NCBI GenBank assembly: GCA_963709485.1
Contig: CAVPWE010000001.1
Span: 496,001 to 560,000 of the forward strand
DNA from: JAXDBM01 sp963709485
GTDB taxonomy: Bacteria; Desulfobacterota; Syntrophia; Syntrophales; Fen-1087
Direction: 5' to 3'
DNA length: 64,000 bases
Under the pieces are notes generated by a model. The model was not told the origin of the DNA, searched no databases, and saw only the letters and a program-made list of their open reading frames with translations. This document shows, piece after piece, positions 56,632-64,000 of this stretch. Both the position numbers and the translations under genes were made by a program. How positions within the stretch are numbered: the first letter of the stretch is position 1; the number at the start of each line of letters is the position of its first letter.

Positions 56632-58959
56632 CTACATGTACTGCCGGTGCTGAATGGAATCAATGATCCCGACGGACCCGCTTGAAATCTCCGCGGCGTT
56701 GGCCTCGTCCGTGTCCAGGTGCATGTCCAGGCGGTATTTCGGGTCCACCCGGACCATGACATCTCCGAAGATCAACTCCCGCTCCCCCTGGACGCTCACC
56801 CGGACCACGTCCCGGTTCCGAAGGCCGAATCCGAGGGCGTCTTCCGGGTTCATGTGGATGTGGCGCATGGCGCAAATCACGCCTTTTTCGAGCCGGACGG
56901 TTCCCGCATCCCCCTCGATGACGATCCCCGGCGTGCCCTCGAGGTCGCCCGACTCCCGGATCGGGGCATCGATCCCGAGCTGGAACTCCTCCGTGCGCGA
57001 GATCTCGACCTGGGATTCCCTGCGGGCGGGGCCGAGGATGCGGACACGGTTGACCCGGCCCTTCGGGCCGACGAGATTGACCGTTTCCACGCAGGCAAAC
57101 TGCCCGGGCTGGCTCAGCTCCGATTTGGGTGTCATGGTTTTCCCCTGGCCGAAGAGCGTCTCGAAATCGCCCTGGCTCAAATGGACGTGATGGGCCGAGA
57201 CGCTGATGGGAACGGGCCTGGACCGAAGCATGCGAACTTCATCGGCCGTGCGGACCCGGCCCAGGGCATGCATGGTCTTTCTGGCGATCATCCGCTCCTC
57301 GTCGGCGGGGACGACGAGAATCCGGACCTTTGCGTCCGGTGCGGAAACCTCCTGCACCTGTCCCTGGCGGGTGACGGACCGGTTGCGCTCATGGGACAGG
57401 CAAATGCCGAAGCGCTCCAGCCCCTGGCAGGCGGCGGCGCGGATTTCCGCCGCGTTTTCGCCGATGCCTGCCGTGAAGATCAGGACGTCCAGTCCGCCGA
57501 GGGCGGCCATGTAGGCCCCGATGTACTTCCGGATCCGGTAGCAGAACGCACTGATGGCATGGATGCACCGGATGTTCCCCTTTTCGGCGGCGGCCATGAT
57601 CTCGCGCATGTCGTTGCTCACGCCGCTGATTCCCCTGAGGCCGCTCTCCCGGTTCAGCACCCGGTCCATCTCCTCAACGCCCAGGGAAGATGCCCGCATC
57701 AGGTGGATCAGGGCACCGGGGTCCACGTCACCCGGCCGCGTCCCCATGATCAGGCCCTCCAGGGGCGTCATCCCCATGCTGGTGTCGATGCTGTGCCCGT
57801 GGTCGATGGCGCAGACGGAGGCGCCGCTTCCCAGGTGGCAGGAGACGATCTTCAGTTCGCCCACGGGGCGCTTGAGCCAGGTGGCGGCCCGCAGGGCGAC
57901 ATACTCGTGGTTGGTGCCGTGGAAGCCGTAGCGGCGGACCTGCTCCTTCGCGCAGAGATCATGGGGCAGGGCATAGATGTAAGCGTGGCTGGGCATGGTC
58001 TGGTGAAAGGCCGTGTCGAATACGGCGACCTGCGGGACCGACGGGAGGAGCTTCCGCATGCGTTCGATGCCGGCCAGGTTGAACGGGTTGTGCAGGGGCG
58101 CCAGGCCGCAGAAGGAGCGGATGGATGCCAGGACGCCTTCGTCGATGACGGCGGCATTTGAAAACTTCCCGCCTCCGTGCGCCACCCGGTGGCCGATCGC
58201 CTGCAGATCGCTCAGGCTTTGAAGCGCCTCGAAGGAAGGCTCCGTAACGGCGCGGACCATTGCATTGAAGGCGTCCTCCATCGTCATGATGCTTTTTTCA
58301 GGGTCCTTCCGGTCGGTCCGCGGGGTTTTGATCCGATGAACCGCGTCGCCCGACCCGATTCTCTCGATTTCGCCCTCGAGAAGGGCGGCGTCCCGGGAGG
58401 TGTCGTACAGGGAATACTTGAGGGAGGAGCTGCCGCTGTTGAGGACCAGGATTTTCATCGCTTCCGCGGCGGAGGAAAAGTTCAGGTCGTAGGGGTCCTG
58501 ATTTTCACGGTGGGCTCCCCTCAGCAGTTCCGACTGTGCGGCGGCCCGGGCGGCCTGGATCATCTGCTCGGTGATCAGCCTGGCGAATCTTGCCAGGGTG
58601 CGGGGATTCCCGGCGAGCATTTTCGAGAAGGCCTCACGGGGGATGCGGACGATCCGGCAGGCGGTCAGCGCCGAAACGTCGGCAACGACCGGTTCGCCCG
58701 TCATGATCGACATTTCGCCGAAGATCGTCCCTGACCCGAGGGTCACGCCCGTTTCGCCGGCGGCCCCGGCCGGCGGAAAAACGACGCGCACCTCGCCCTC
58801 GGAAACGATCCACAGGAAGCGGCCGATATCCCCTCTTTTCTGGATCGGCGCGGAGGGGGCGTAGTCGATCCACTGCGCGTCCGTTGCGAGAGAGGCGACT
58901 TCCGGGTCGCTCAGGTCGGAAAAAACCGCCAGCGATTTCAGAAACGATGCGGGATCCAT
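56632..58959 (-). CDS. Cyclic-nucleotide-domain / acetate kinase / PduL fusion
   Basis: A 775-residue triple fusion with an intact frame. Residues 1 to about 150 form a Crp-like cyclic-nucleotide-binding domain (IFGEMSIMTGEP), but the cyclic-phosphate Arg that should follow is replaced (PVVADVS), so it may bind another ligand or none. Residues 168 to about 570 are acetate kinase: MKILVLNSGSSSLKYSLYD, FDTAFHQTMP, RRYGFHGTNHEYVA, CHLGSGASVCAI and FTAGIGENAAEIR. The last 200 are a PduL phosphotransacylase with VSAHHVHLS, MRHIHMNPEDA and DMHLDTDEANA. Together these convert acyl-CoA to acyl phosphate to acid with ATP formation. Start ATG 58959 has GGAGG; 58998 lacks one. Confidence 0.93.
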   Translation of the reverse strand: MDPASFLKSLAVFSDLSDPEVASLATDAQWIDYAPSAPIQKRGDIGRFLWIVSEGEVRVVFPPAGAAGETGVTLGSGTIFGEMSIMTGEPVVADVSALTACRIVRIPREAFSKMLAGNPRTLARFARLITEQMIQAARAAAQSELLRGAHRENQDPYDLNFSSAAEAMKILVLNSGSSSLKYSLYDTSRDAALLEGEIERIGSGDAVHRIKTPRTDRKDPEKSIMTMEDAFNAMVRAVTEPSFEALQSLSDLQAIGHRVAHGGGKFSNAAVIDEGVLASIRSFCGLAPLHNPFNLAGIERMRKLLPSVPQVAVFDTAFHQTMPSHAYIYALPHDLCAKEQVRRYGFHGTNHEYVALRAATWLKRPVGELKIVSCHLGSGASVCAIDHGHSIDTSMGMTPLEGLIMGTRPGDVDPGALIHLMRASSLGVEEMDRVLNRESGLRGISGVSNDMREIMAAAEKGNIRCIHAISAFCYRIRKYIGAYMAALGGLDVLIFTAGIGENAAEIRAAACQGLERFGICLSHERNRSVTRQGQVQEVSAPDAKVRILVVPADEERMIARKTMHALGRVRTADEVRMLRSRPVPISVSAHHVHLSQGDFETLFGQGKTMTPKSELSQPGQFACVETVNLVGPKGRVNRVRILGPARRESQVEISRTEEFQLGIDAPIRESGDLEGTPGIVIEGDAGTVRLEKGVICAMRHIHMNPEDALGFGLRNRDVVRVSVQGERELIFGDVMVRVDPKYRLDMHLDTDEANAAEISSGSVGIIDSIQHRQYM

Positions 58960-59203
58960 GTTCTTTTGCCTCCTTATTCCGGTTTGGTAATGCGACACAT
59001 CGGAAGTGCCCCCGGGCGCGAATGTTTCACCTCAACAATATCCTCCGGGTCTGTGCGCGGTGAAAATAACTACCACAGGCGAATTTGATCTGGCAACAGG
59101 AAAACTCCGGAAATGTCCGTTTTCCGCATTGCTTTTTCTTGCCTGGAGACCCTTCTTTTGATAGCCTCAAACCCACTCTTGACCGGGAAGGATCTGGAAA
59201 GTG

Positions 59204-60726
59204 ATGATGAACGGCGAGGAAAGAGGGCAGTCGGAGGTGAGCAGCGTATGCCGCCGGAGGATGCGGGGGCGGCTGGCGGCTCTTTCCCTTTCCGTGAGCA
59301 TTCTGGCAGTGGTGGCCGGGGCGGACATCTGCCTGGCCTCCGGCATGGAAGAGGCGGCGCAGGCCATCGGCGCATCCCTGCCGGTCTGGACCATCATTCC
59401 CTTTGCGGGCATCCTGCTGTCGATTGCCCTGTGCCCTCTGCTCACCCCCCGGTTCTGGCACCATCATTTCGGAAAGGTGTCGGCCTTCTGGGCCTTGCTG
59501 TTTGCCCTGCCGTTTCTCTTCGTCCACCGGGGGGTCGCCCTCTACGAGATCCTCCATATCCTGCTGATCGACTATATTTCCTTTATCATTCTTCTCTGGG
59601 GGCTCTTCACGATTTCCGGCGGCATCGTGCTGAAGGGGTCCCTTCGGGGCACTCCCGTCGTCAACACCGTCATGCTGCTGATCGGCACGGTCCTGGCCTC
59701 CTGGGTCGGGACAACGGGCGCCGCCATGGTGATGATCCGGCCGGTCCTCCGGGCCAACCAACACCGCGTGAAGAAGGCGCACATCATCTGTTTTTTCATC
59801 TTTCTGGTGGCCAACATCGGGGGCTCCCTGACCCCGCTGGGGGACCCGCCCCTCTTTCTGGGCTTCCTGCACAACGTGCCGTTTTTCTGGGTCACGACCC
59901 ACCTGCTTCCCCATATGGTGATGGCGTCCCTGCTCCTGCTGGCGGATCTTTTACGCCGTGGATCTTTATTATTTCCGGAGGGAAGAGCCCCTTTCACCGG
60001 CAGCCGCCGGGGAAAAGCCGCGAGCCGCTCCGCATCGAGGGAGTCTACAACTTCGCCCTGCTGGCCGGCGTGGTGAGCGTGATCATCGTCAGCGGCTACT
60101 GGCGGCCCTTTGACCTGTCCGTTTACGGCATCGAAGTCCATGGCCAGAACCTCTTCCGGGACGGGGTGATCGTCGCGCTGGGTTTCCTGTCCCTGCATCT
60201 GACGCCGAAAAACCTGCGGGAAGCCAACGAGTTCAGCTGGGCGCCGATCCTGGAGGTCGCGAAGCTCTTTGCCGGGATTTTCATAACCATCATTCCGGCG
60301 CTGGCCATCCTCAGGGCGGGCACGCACGGAGCCCTGGCAGGCCTCATCACGGCGGTTCAGACGCCGGCCCATTACTTCTGGGCGTCCGGCGGGCTGTCGT
60401 CCTTCCTGGACAACGCGCCCACCTACCTGACCTTTTTCAACATGGCCCTGGGGAAAGTCGGGATGACCGAGGCGGCGGTGCCGGCGGCGCTGGCGACGGG
60501 CACGGCGTCGGCCAATCCCACATTCATCGGTTATCTTACGGCCATCTCCGCCGGGTCGGTGTTCATGGGCGCGAACACCTATATCGGGAACGCCCCGAAC
60601 TTCATGGTGAAGTCGATCGCCGAGGAGGCGGGGGTGAACATGCCCAGCTTCTTCGGCTATATGTTCAAGTATTCCATACCGATCTTGATTCCGGTCTTTA
60701 TTCTCGTAACCTTCATCTTCTTTTAA
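59204..60726 (+). pseudogene. nhaD: NhaD-type Na+/H+ antiporter, two frameshifts
   Basis: Membrane antiporter of the IT superfamily. After a possible signal-type N-terminus, GASLPVWTIIPFAGILLSIALCPLL, GTTGAAMVMIRPVLRAN and ANIGGSLTPLGDPPLFLGFL are family landmarks, and the C-terminal part contains NAPTYLTFFNMALG and GAATYIGNAPNFMVK-like sequence. The frame changes near 59945 and again near 59985: between them a third frame reads FYAVDLYYFRREE, the expected loop, before the final frame resumes at PLRIEGVYNF. Each needs only one base. GTG 59201 and ATGs at 59204 and 59207 are possible starts. Confidence 0.8.
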
Positions 60727-60767
60727 CCCCAGCAGGACGGGGTTTTGCGGCTCGGGGAGGATATGCC

Positions 60768-61355
60768 ATGAACGAGCGTTATTGTGAAGTGACCGTCGAG
60801 GGCAGCCTCGACCTGGTCAAGGGGTTTGTCACGGGGTTCCTCGAGGGACGCGGCGTTTCCGGCGACGTCTTCTTCGGCAGCGACTACCACATTGAGAAAG
60901 GGAGCCCGGCGGGTCTCCTCATGCGGCTGACGGGGATCCACGGCGAGACCTGCACGCTGATTGTCGGCGCAGGGCTGCACGACCTCCTCGCGGCTGCCCT
61001 GGAGAATCGCCGGCGCATCGTGCCCCTGCGCGTCGTGAAGGTCCGCCCGGTCCTGTCCGCCGCCTTCGATGTCACGTTCCGTACCTATTCCCGGGAAATC
61101 GGAGCGGAGCTCAGGGAGCTCCTCGGCGGCCTTCCCGCGGGAGTGTTGCGGGCAGAAGGTTTCGAGATGCACGAGGCGGTCACTCCGGAGGGCAAGGGGG
61201 TCGAGGCCTACGCCCCCCTGCACGAATACGAGTTGCGCGGCAGGGGACGGATCGAGGGCGACGTGAAAGGGGTCTTCGGGCTGTATCACCGGCTGGAGCG
61301 CTTCGAGGTCGCCGAGCTCGGCGACATGGGGATCACCTACGGTGAAGACCTGTGA
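60768..61355 (+). CDS. Conserved protein of unknown function
   Basis: A 195-residue protein I cannot assign. It has no signal or membrane span and looks like a two-part alpha/beta fold: CEVTVEGSLDLVKGFVTGFLEG, a central LRVVKVRPVLSAAFDVTFRTY with an internal repeat of the first half's strand-helix order, and an acidic C-terminus. ATG 60768 follows GGGAGGATATGCC. Between the antiporter and the potassium transporter, so a role in ion homeostasis is possible but unproven. Confidence 0.75.
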   Translation: MNERYCEVTVEGSLDLVKGFVTGFLEGRGVSGDVFFGSDYHIEKGSPAGLLMRLTGIHGETCTLIVGAGLHDLLAAALENRRRIVPLRVVKVRPVLSAAFDVTFRTYSREIGAELRELLGGLPAGVLRAEGFEMHEAVTPEGKGVEAYAPLHEYELRGRGRIEGDVKGVFGLYHRLERFEVAELGDMGITYGEDL

Positions 61356-61374
61356 AAAATGAGGCGGATATTTC

Positions 61375-63192
61375 TTGAAGCAACCTGAACAAGAATCCTT
61401 CTGGGGCGGGGTGATCAAATCCATGGGGCTGGTCTTCGGCGATGTCGGCACCAGCCCGATCTACACCCTTACCGTCATCTTCGCGCTGACAAAGCCGACC
61501 TATGACAATGTTATGGGTATCCTTTCGCTTGTTTTCTGGACCCTGACGATCCTGGTCACCGTCGAATATGCCTGGCTGGCCACCAGTCTCTCCCGCAAGG
61601 GACAGGGCGGCGAGATCGTGCTGCGGGAGATTCTGCTGACCCATTTGAAATCAACCCGCGCAATCTCCTTCGCAGGGATCCTTACGTTTATGGGTGTGTC
61701 CCTGCTGTTGGGTGACGGCGTCATCACGCCGGCGATCACGATTCTCTCGGCCGTTGAGGGTCTGCTGATCATTCCCGGCATGGAAAATCTGAGTCAGGTA
61801 GCACTGATCGGAATCGCCTCAGGCATTGCCATTGCCCTCTTTGTTGCACAGTCCCGGGGAGCGGATCGCATTGCCGGCGCCTTCGGGCCGGTCATGCTGG
61901 TCTGGTTCAGCACCCTTACGCTTTCCGGCCTTGCTTCCCTGCTGACCATGCCGGACATCGTCAAGGCGGTGAATCCCTGGTATGCCCTCAAATTCTTCCA
62001 GCAGCACGGCATTGCCGCTTTCTTCGTTCTTTCGGAAGTCATCCTCTGCGCGACAGGCGGAGAGGCCCTTTACGCCGACATGGGTCATCTGGGCAGAAAG
62101 CCCATCCTTCAGGCCTGGAATTTTGTGTTTGTTGCCCTGGTGATCAATTATATGGGACAGGGTGTCTTCGCCATTCAGCACCCGGAAGCAAAACACTACC
62201 TGTTCGGCATGATCCAGAACCAGGTGTCTTTCCTGTACATCCCCTTCCTCCTGCTGACAGTGTGTGCGACGATCATTGCGTCCCAATCCATCATCAGCGG
62301 CGCCTTCTCCATCGTTTACCAGGGGATTACCACCCGGCTGATGCCCCTGATGAAGATCGATTACACTTCCCGCAAGCTGCAATCTCAGATCTACATCGGA
62401 GCCATCAACTGGATCATGATGGTCAGCGTCATCTTCATCATGTTCCTGTTTCAGAAGTCATCCAATCTGGCGGCGGCTTACGGCATGGCGGTCACCGGTT
62501 CCATGACCATTACCAGCCTGATGATGATCATGGTTTTTTCTCACACCACCAAATGGAAGGTCCCTATTGCCCTGGCGGTCTGTCTCATCGATTTTATCTA
62601 TTTGGCCTCGACCTTTACCAAACTGCCCCACGGCGCCTATTGGTCCCTGATCATTGCCGCCGTTCCCTTTTTCATCATGCTTGTCTATACGAAAGGGCAA
62701 AAGGTGCTCTTCCGGCGGCTGATGCCCCTGGATATGGAAGCCTTCCTGATCAGCTATGAGCAGGTCTATGGCAAGGGAAGAAACATCGCCGGCACGGCGC
62801 TCTTTTTTACACGCCAGGGGAACGTCATTCCCCCTTATATCGTCCATTGCATCCTCGGGAGCAGCATCATCTACGAGAACAATGTTTTCATATCGATCAC
62901 CCGGACCGAGGAGCCTTTCGGCGTCGAAACCAGCTATCAGCAGAATTTCGCCCCCGGACTCCACCTGTTTGAGATCAAGGCCGGTTACATGATGGTCGTA
63001 AACATTGAAAAGCTGTTGCAGGAAAGGGGCATACAGGAAAAGATCATCTTCTACGGCGTTGAAGACATCACGACGAAGAACCTGTTCTGGAAAGTATTCA
63101 GTACAATCAGGAAACTGTCTCCGAATTTCGTGCAGTTTCACAGGCTGCCGGCCCGGAAACTGCACGGCGTTGTCACCCGGGTGGAGATGTAA
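61375..63192 (+). CDS. kup: Kup-type potassium uptake transporter
   Basis: A 605-residue potassium/proton symporter with twelve spans. The N-terminal GLVFGDVGTSPIYTLTVIF is the Kup signature. Also present are GDGVITPAITILSAVEG, GGEALYADMGHLGRKPI and NYMGQG; a C-terminal cytoplasmic domain follows. The start is TTG 61375 with GAGGCGG upstream; no in-frame ATG lies near. Kup usually serves K+ uptake at low pH. Confidence 0.95.
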   Translation: MKQPEQESFWGGVIKSMGLVFGDVGTSPIYTLTVIFALTKPTYDNVMGILSLVFWTLTILVTVEYAWLATSLSRKGQGGEIVLREILLTHLKSTRAISFAGILTFMGVSLLLGDGVITPAITILSAVEGLLIIPGMENLSQVALIGIASGIAIALFVAQSRGADRIAGAFGPVMLVWFSTLTLSGLASLLTMPDIVKAVNPWYALKFFQQHGIAAFFVLSEVILCATGGEALYADMGHLGRKPILQAWNFVFVALVINYMGQGVFAIQHPEAKHYLFGMIQNQVSFLYIPFLLLTVCATIIASQSIISGAFSIVYQGITTRLMPLMKIDYTSRKLQSQIYIGAINWIMMVSVIFIMFLFQKSSNLAAAYGMAVTGSMTITSLMMIMVFSHTTKWKVPIALAVCLIDFIYLASTFTKLPHGAYWSLIIAAVPFFIMLVYTKGQKVLFRRLMPLDMEAFLISYEQVYGKGRNIAGTALFFTRQGNVIPPYIVHCILGSSIIYENNVFISITRTEEPFGVETSYQQNFAPGLHLFEIKAGYMMVVNIEKLLQERGIQEKIIFYGVEDITTKNLFWKVFSTIRKLSPNFVQFHRLPARKLHGVVTRVEM

Positions 63193-63279
63193 GCGGGAGG
63201 GTGCGGAAACGACCTTGCCGGGCGGGAACATTCAACTGAAAACGCACGGATGAAATCAGAGTTTCGGAAAGGATGAAAG

Positions 63280-63588
63280 ATGGCAGATCAGCCTGAAACG
63301 GGGGATGGCAAGGGGATGTCGCCGCGGATGATCGAGAAGATCGACCGGGTCCTCGAGCGGGTCAAGGACCCGGAAAGCGGGCTGCCCGTTTCCCGGCTCG
63401 GCCTGGTGAAACGGCTCCGCTACAGCGAGCGCGAGAAAAAGCTGTTCGTCTTCACAGACGTCTACCCGCACCTGCCCAAATGCGTCACCTGTGCCGCGAT
63501 TGCCCGGACGATCGTCTCCACCATCATCCGGGACCTGACGGCGGAGCTGGAGCGTGAGTTTCCCGATCTGAGCGTGGAGTTCGTCTGA
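63280..63588 (+). CDS. Small MIP18/DUF59-like protein
   Basis: A 102-residue protein resembling the Fe-S assembly domain DUF59: IDRVLERVKDPESGLPVSRLGLVKRLRYSE, then a CVTCAAIARTI pair of cysteines and an LEREFPDLSVEFV end. The typical DPE motif is preserved, but the cysteine pair is not the usual arrangement, so the match is tentative. ATG 63280 has GGAAAGGATGAA-like sequence upstream. Confidence 0.6.
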   Translation: MADQPETGDGKGMSPRMIEKIDRVLERVKDPESGLPVSRLGLVKRLRYSEREKKLFVFTDVYPHLPKCVTCAAIARTIVSTIIRDLTAELEREFPDLSVEFV

Positions 63589-63590
63589 TC

Positions 63591-64000
63591 TCAGAAGAAC
63601 TTCCCGAAGGTCAGGCCAGCGTACATCGGGTCGTGGTTGGCCCGCAGGGTGCGCACCATGACCATGTGGGATTTTTCCTCCTTGGCGATCTTCTCGAAAA
63701 ATTTTTTCTGGTCCCTGTCACGGGCCAGTTTGGCCAGTTCGGAGTAGAGGAGGATGGCGTTCTTTTCCGCCGCCATGGCGATGGCGCAGGCCTGCCCCAC
63801 CGTCTCGACCTTTTCCAGCCGCTTGTCCACCGTTTCGCCTCTCGGAAACAGCCCTTCCTGGACGATCGATTCGAGGTAATCGTCGATCTCCGGGTTGCGC
63901 AGGGTCTGCTCCACCCCCTTGACATCGGCCTGGACCTTGAAGTCCGAGAAGAGCCGCAGGTGGGCCGCCTCTTCCTTGGCCAGGTTCGTGAATAGCTTCT
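63591..64000 (-). CDS. Ferritin-like di-iron protein, 5' end beyond the window
   Basis: The minus-strand frame is open to the window edge. Visible helices carry the metal motifs KEEAAHLRLF (ExxH), AEKNAILLYSEL and KEEKSHMVMV (ExxH). It is related to rubrerythrin but lacks the rubredoxin tail. The N-terminal helix is outside the window. Likely an oxidative-stress or iron-handling protein, paired by context with the rubrerythrin at 25987 only in theme. Confidence 0.8.
   Translation of the reverse strand, partial: KLFTNLAKEEAAHLRLFSDFKVQADVKGVEQTLRNPEIDDYLESIVQEGLFPRGETVDKRLEKVETVGQACAIAMAAEKNAILLYSELAKLARDRDQKKFFEKIAKEEKSHMVMVRTLRANHDPMYAGLTFGKFF

Noticed and set aside
56719..58161. A 480-codon plus-strand frame opposite the kinase fusion
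   Set aside because: Shadow of the acetate kinase/PduL gene.
1..64000. CRISPR arrays, rRNA and tRNA genes
   Set aside because: No regularly spaced identical repeats, no rRNA signature sequence and no convincing cloverleaf were seen by eye; a tRNA search program would be needed to be certain.

Overview
The window looks like chromosomal DNA of an anaerobic Gram-negative bacterium, most likely a member of the Desulfobacterota (the Syntrophales are a plausible home). This is inferred from gene content: a heptose adenylyltransferase for LPS, rubrerythrin and a ferritin-like protein, several CoA-transferase genes, a 4-hydroxybutyryl-CoA dehydratase, and an acetate kinase fused to a PduL phosphotransacylase. 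No rRNA, tRNA or CRISPR array was found.

Region 1 (1-17.5 kb) is accessory DNA, lower in GC for most of its length. It holds a secreted low-complexity protein on the minus strand, a secreted dockerin protein, a sigma-54 activator, a 4-hydroxybutyrate module (dehydratase, NifU-like protein, small Cys-motif proteins, CoA-transferase, lactonase), an IS630-type element, a lipoprotein, an alkylsulfatase and a small membrane protein. Nearly every reading frame here is broken by single-base indels, yet motifs and metal ligands survive when the frames are joined. A family of dispersed intergenic repeats occurs only in this region.

Region 2 (17.7-26.6 kb) has intact genes: a B12-binding radical SAM protein, a histidine kinase and response regulator behind a tandem 11-bp repeat, a coupled pair of exported proteins (DUF3142 and a large helical protein), a truncated CaiB/BaiF CoA-transferase, and rubrerythrin.

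Region 3 (26.7-39.4 kb) is GC-rich core genome. Forward genes are transketolase, glucose-6-phosphate isomerase, a YyaL-type thioredoxin-domain protein and the NAD(P)HX repair enzyme. A reverse operon follows: a TIM-barrel protein, two Dpp-type permeases, a polyprenyl synthetase and a DUF401 permease.

Region 4 (39.6-47.4 kb) is a defence island. It has a DUF3800 protein, a type III-like restriction-modification pair whose methylase has an in-frame amber codon, and a toxin-antitoxin pair between the methylase and restriction genes.

Region 5 (47.4-64 kb) is housekeeping: rsfS, comF, rfaE2, a DksA/TraR protein, priA, fmt, a cyclase, rsmB, a 2-hydroxyacid dehydrogenase, a cyclic-nucleotide-domain/acetate kinase/PduL triple fusion, a NhaD antiporter with two frameshifts, kup and small proteins.

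The strongest biological story is the 4-hydroxybutyrate module. A lactonase could open gamma-butyrolactone, a CoA-transferase could activate the product, and the dehydratase could yield crotonyl-CoA. It has its own sigma-54 activator, a -24/-12 promoter and a candidate enhancer cluster. The second standout is the triple fusion, which would put the whole acetyl-CoA-to-acetate ATP-forming step and a sensory-type domain on one chain.
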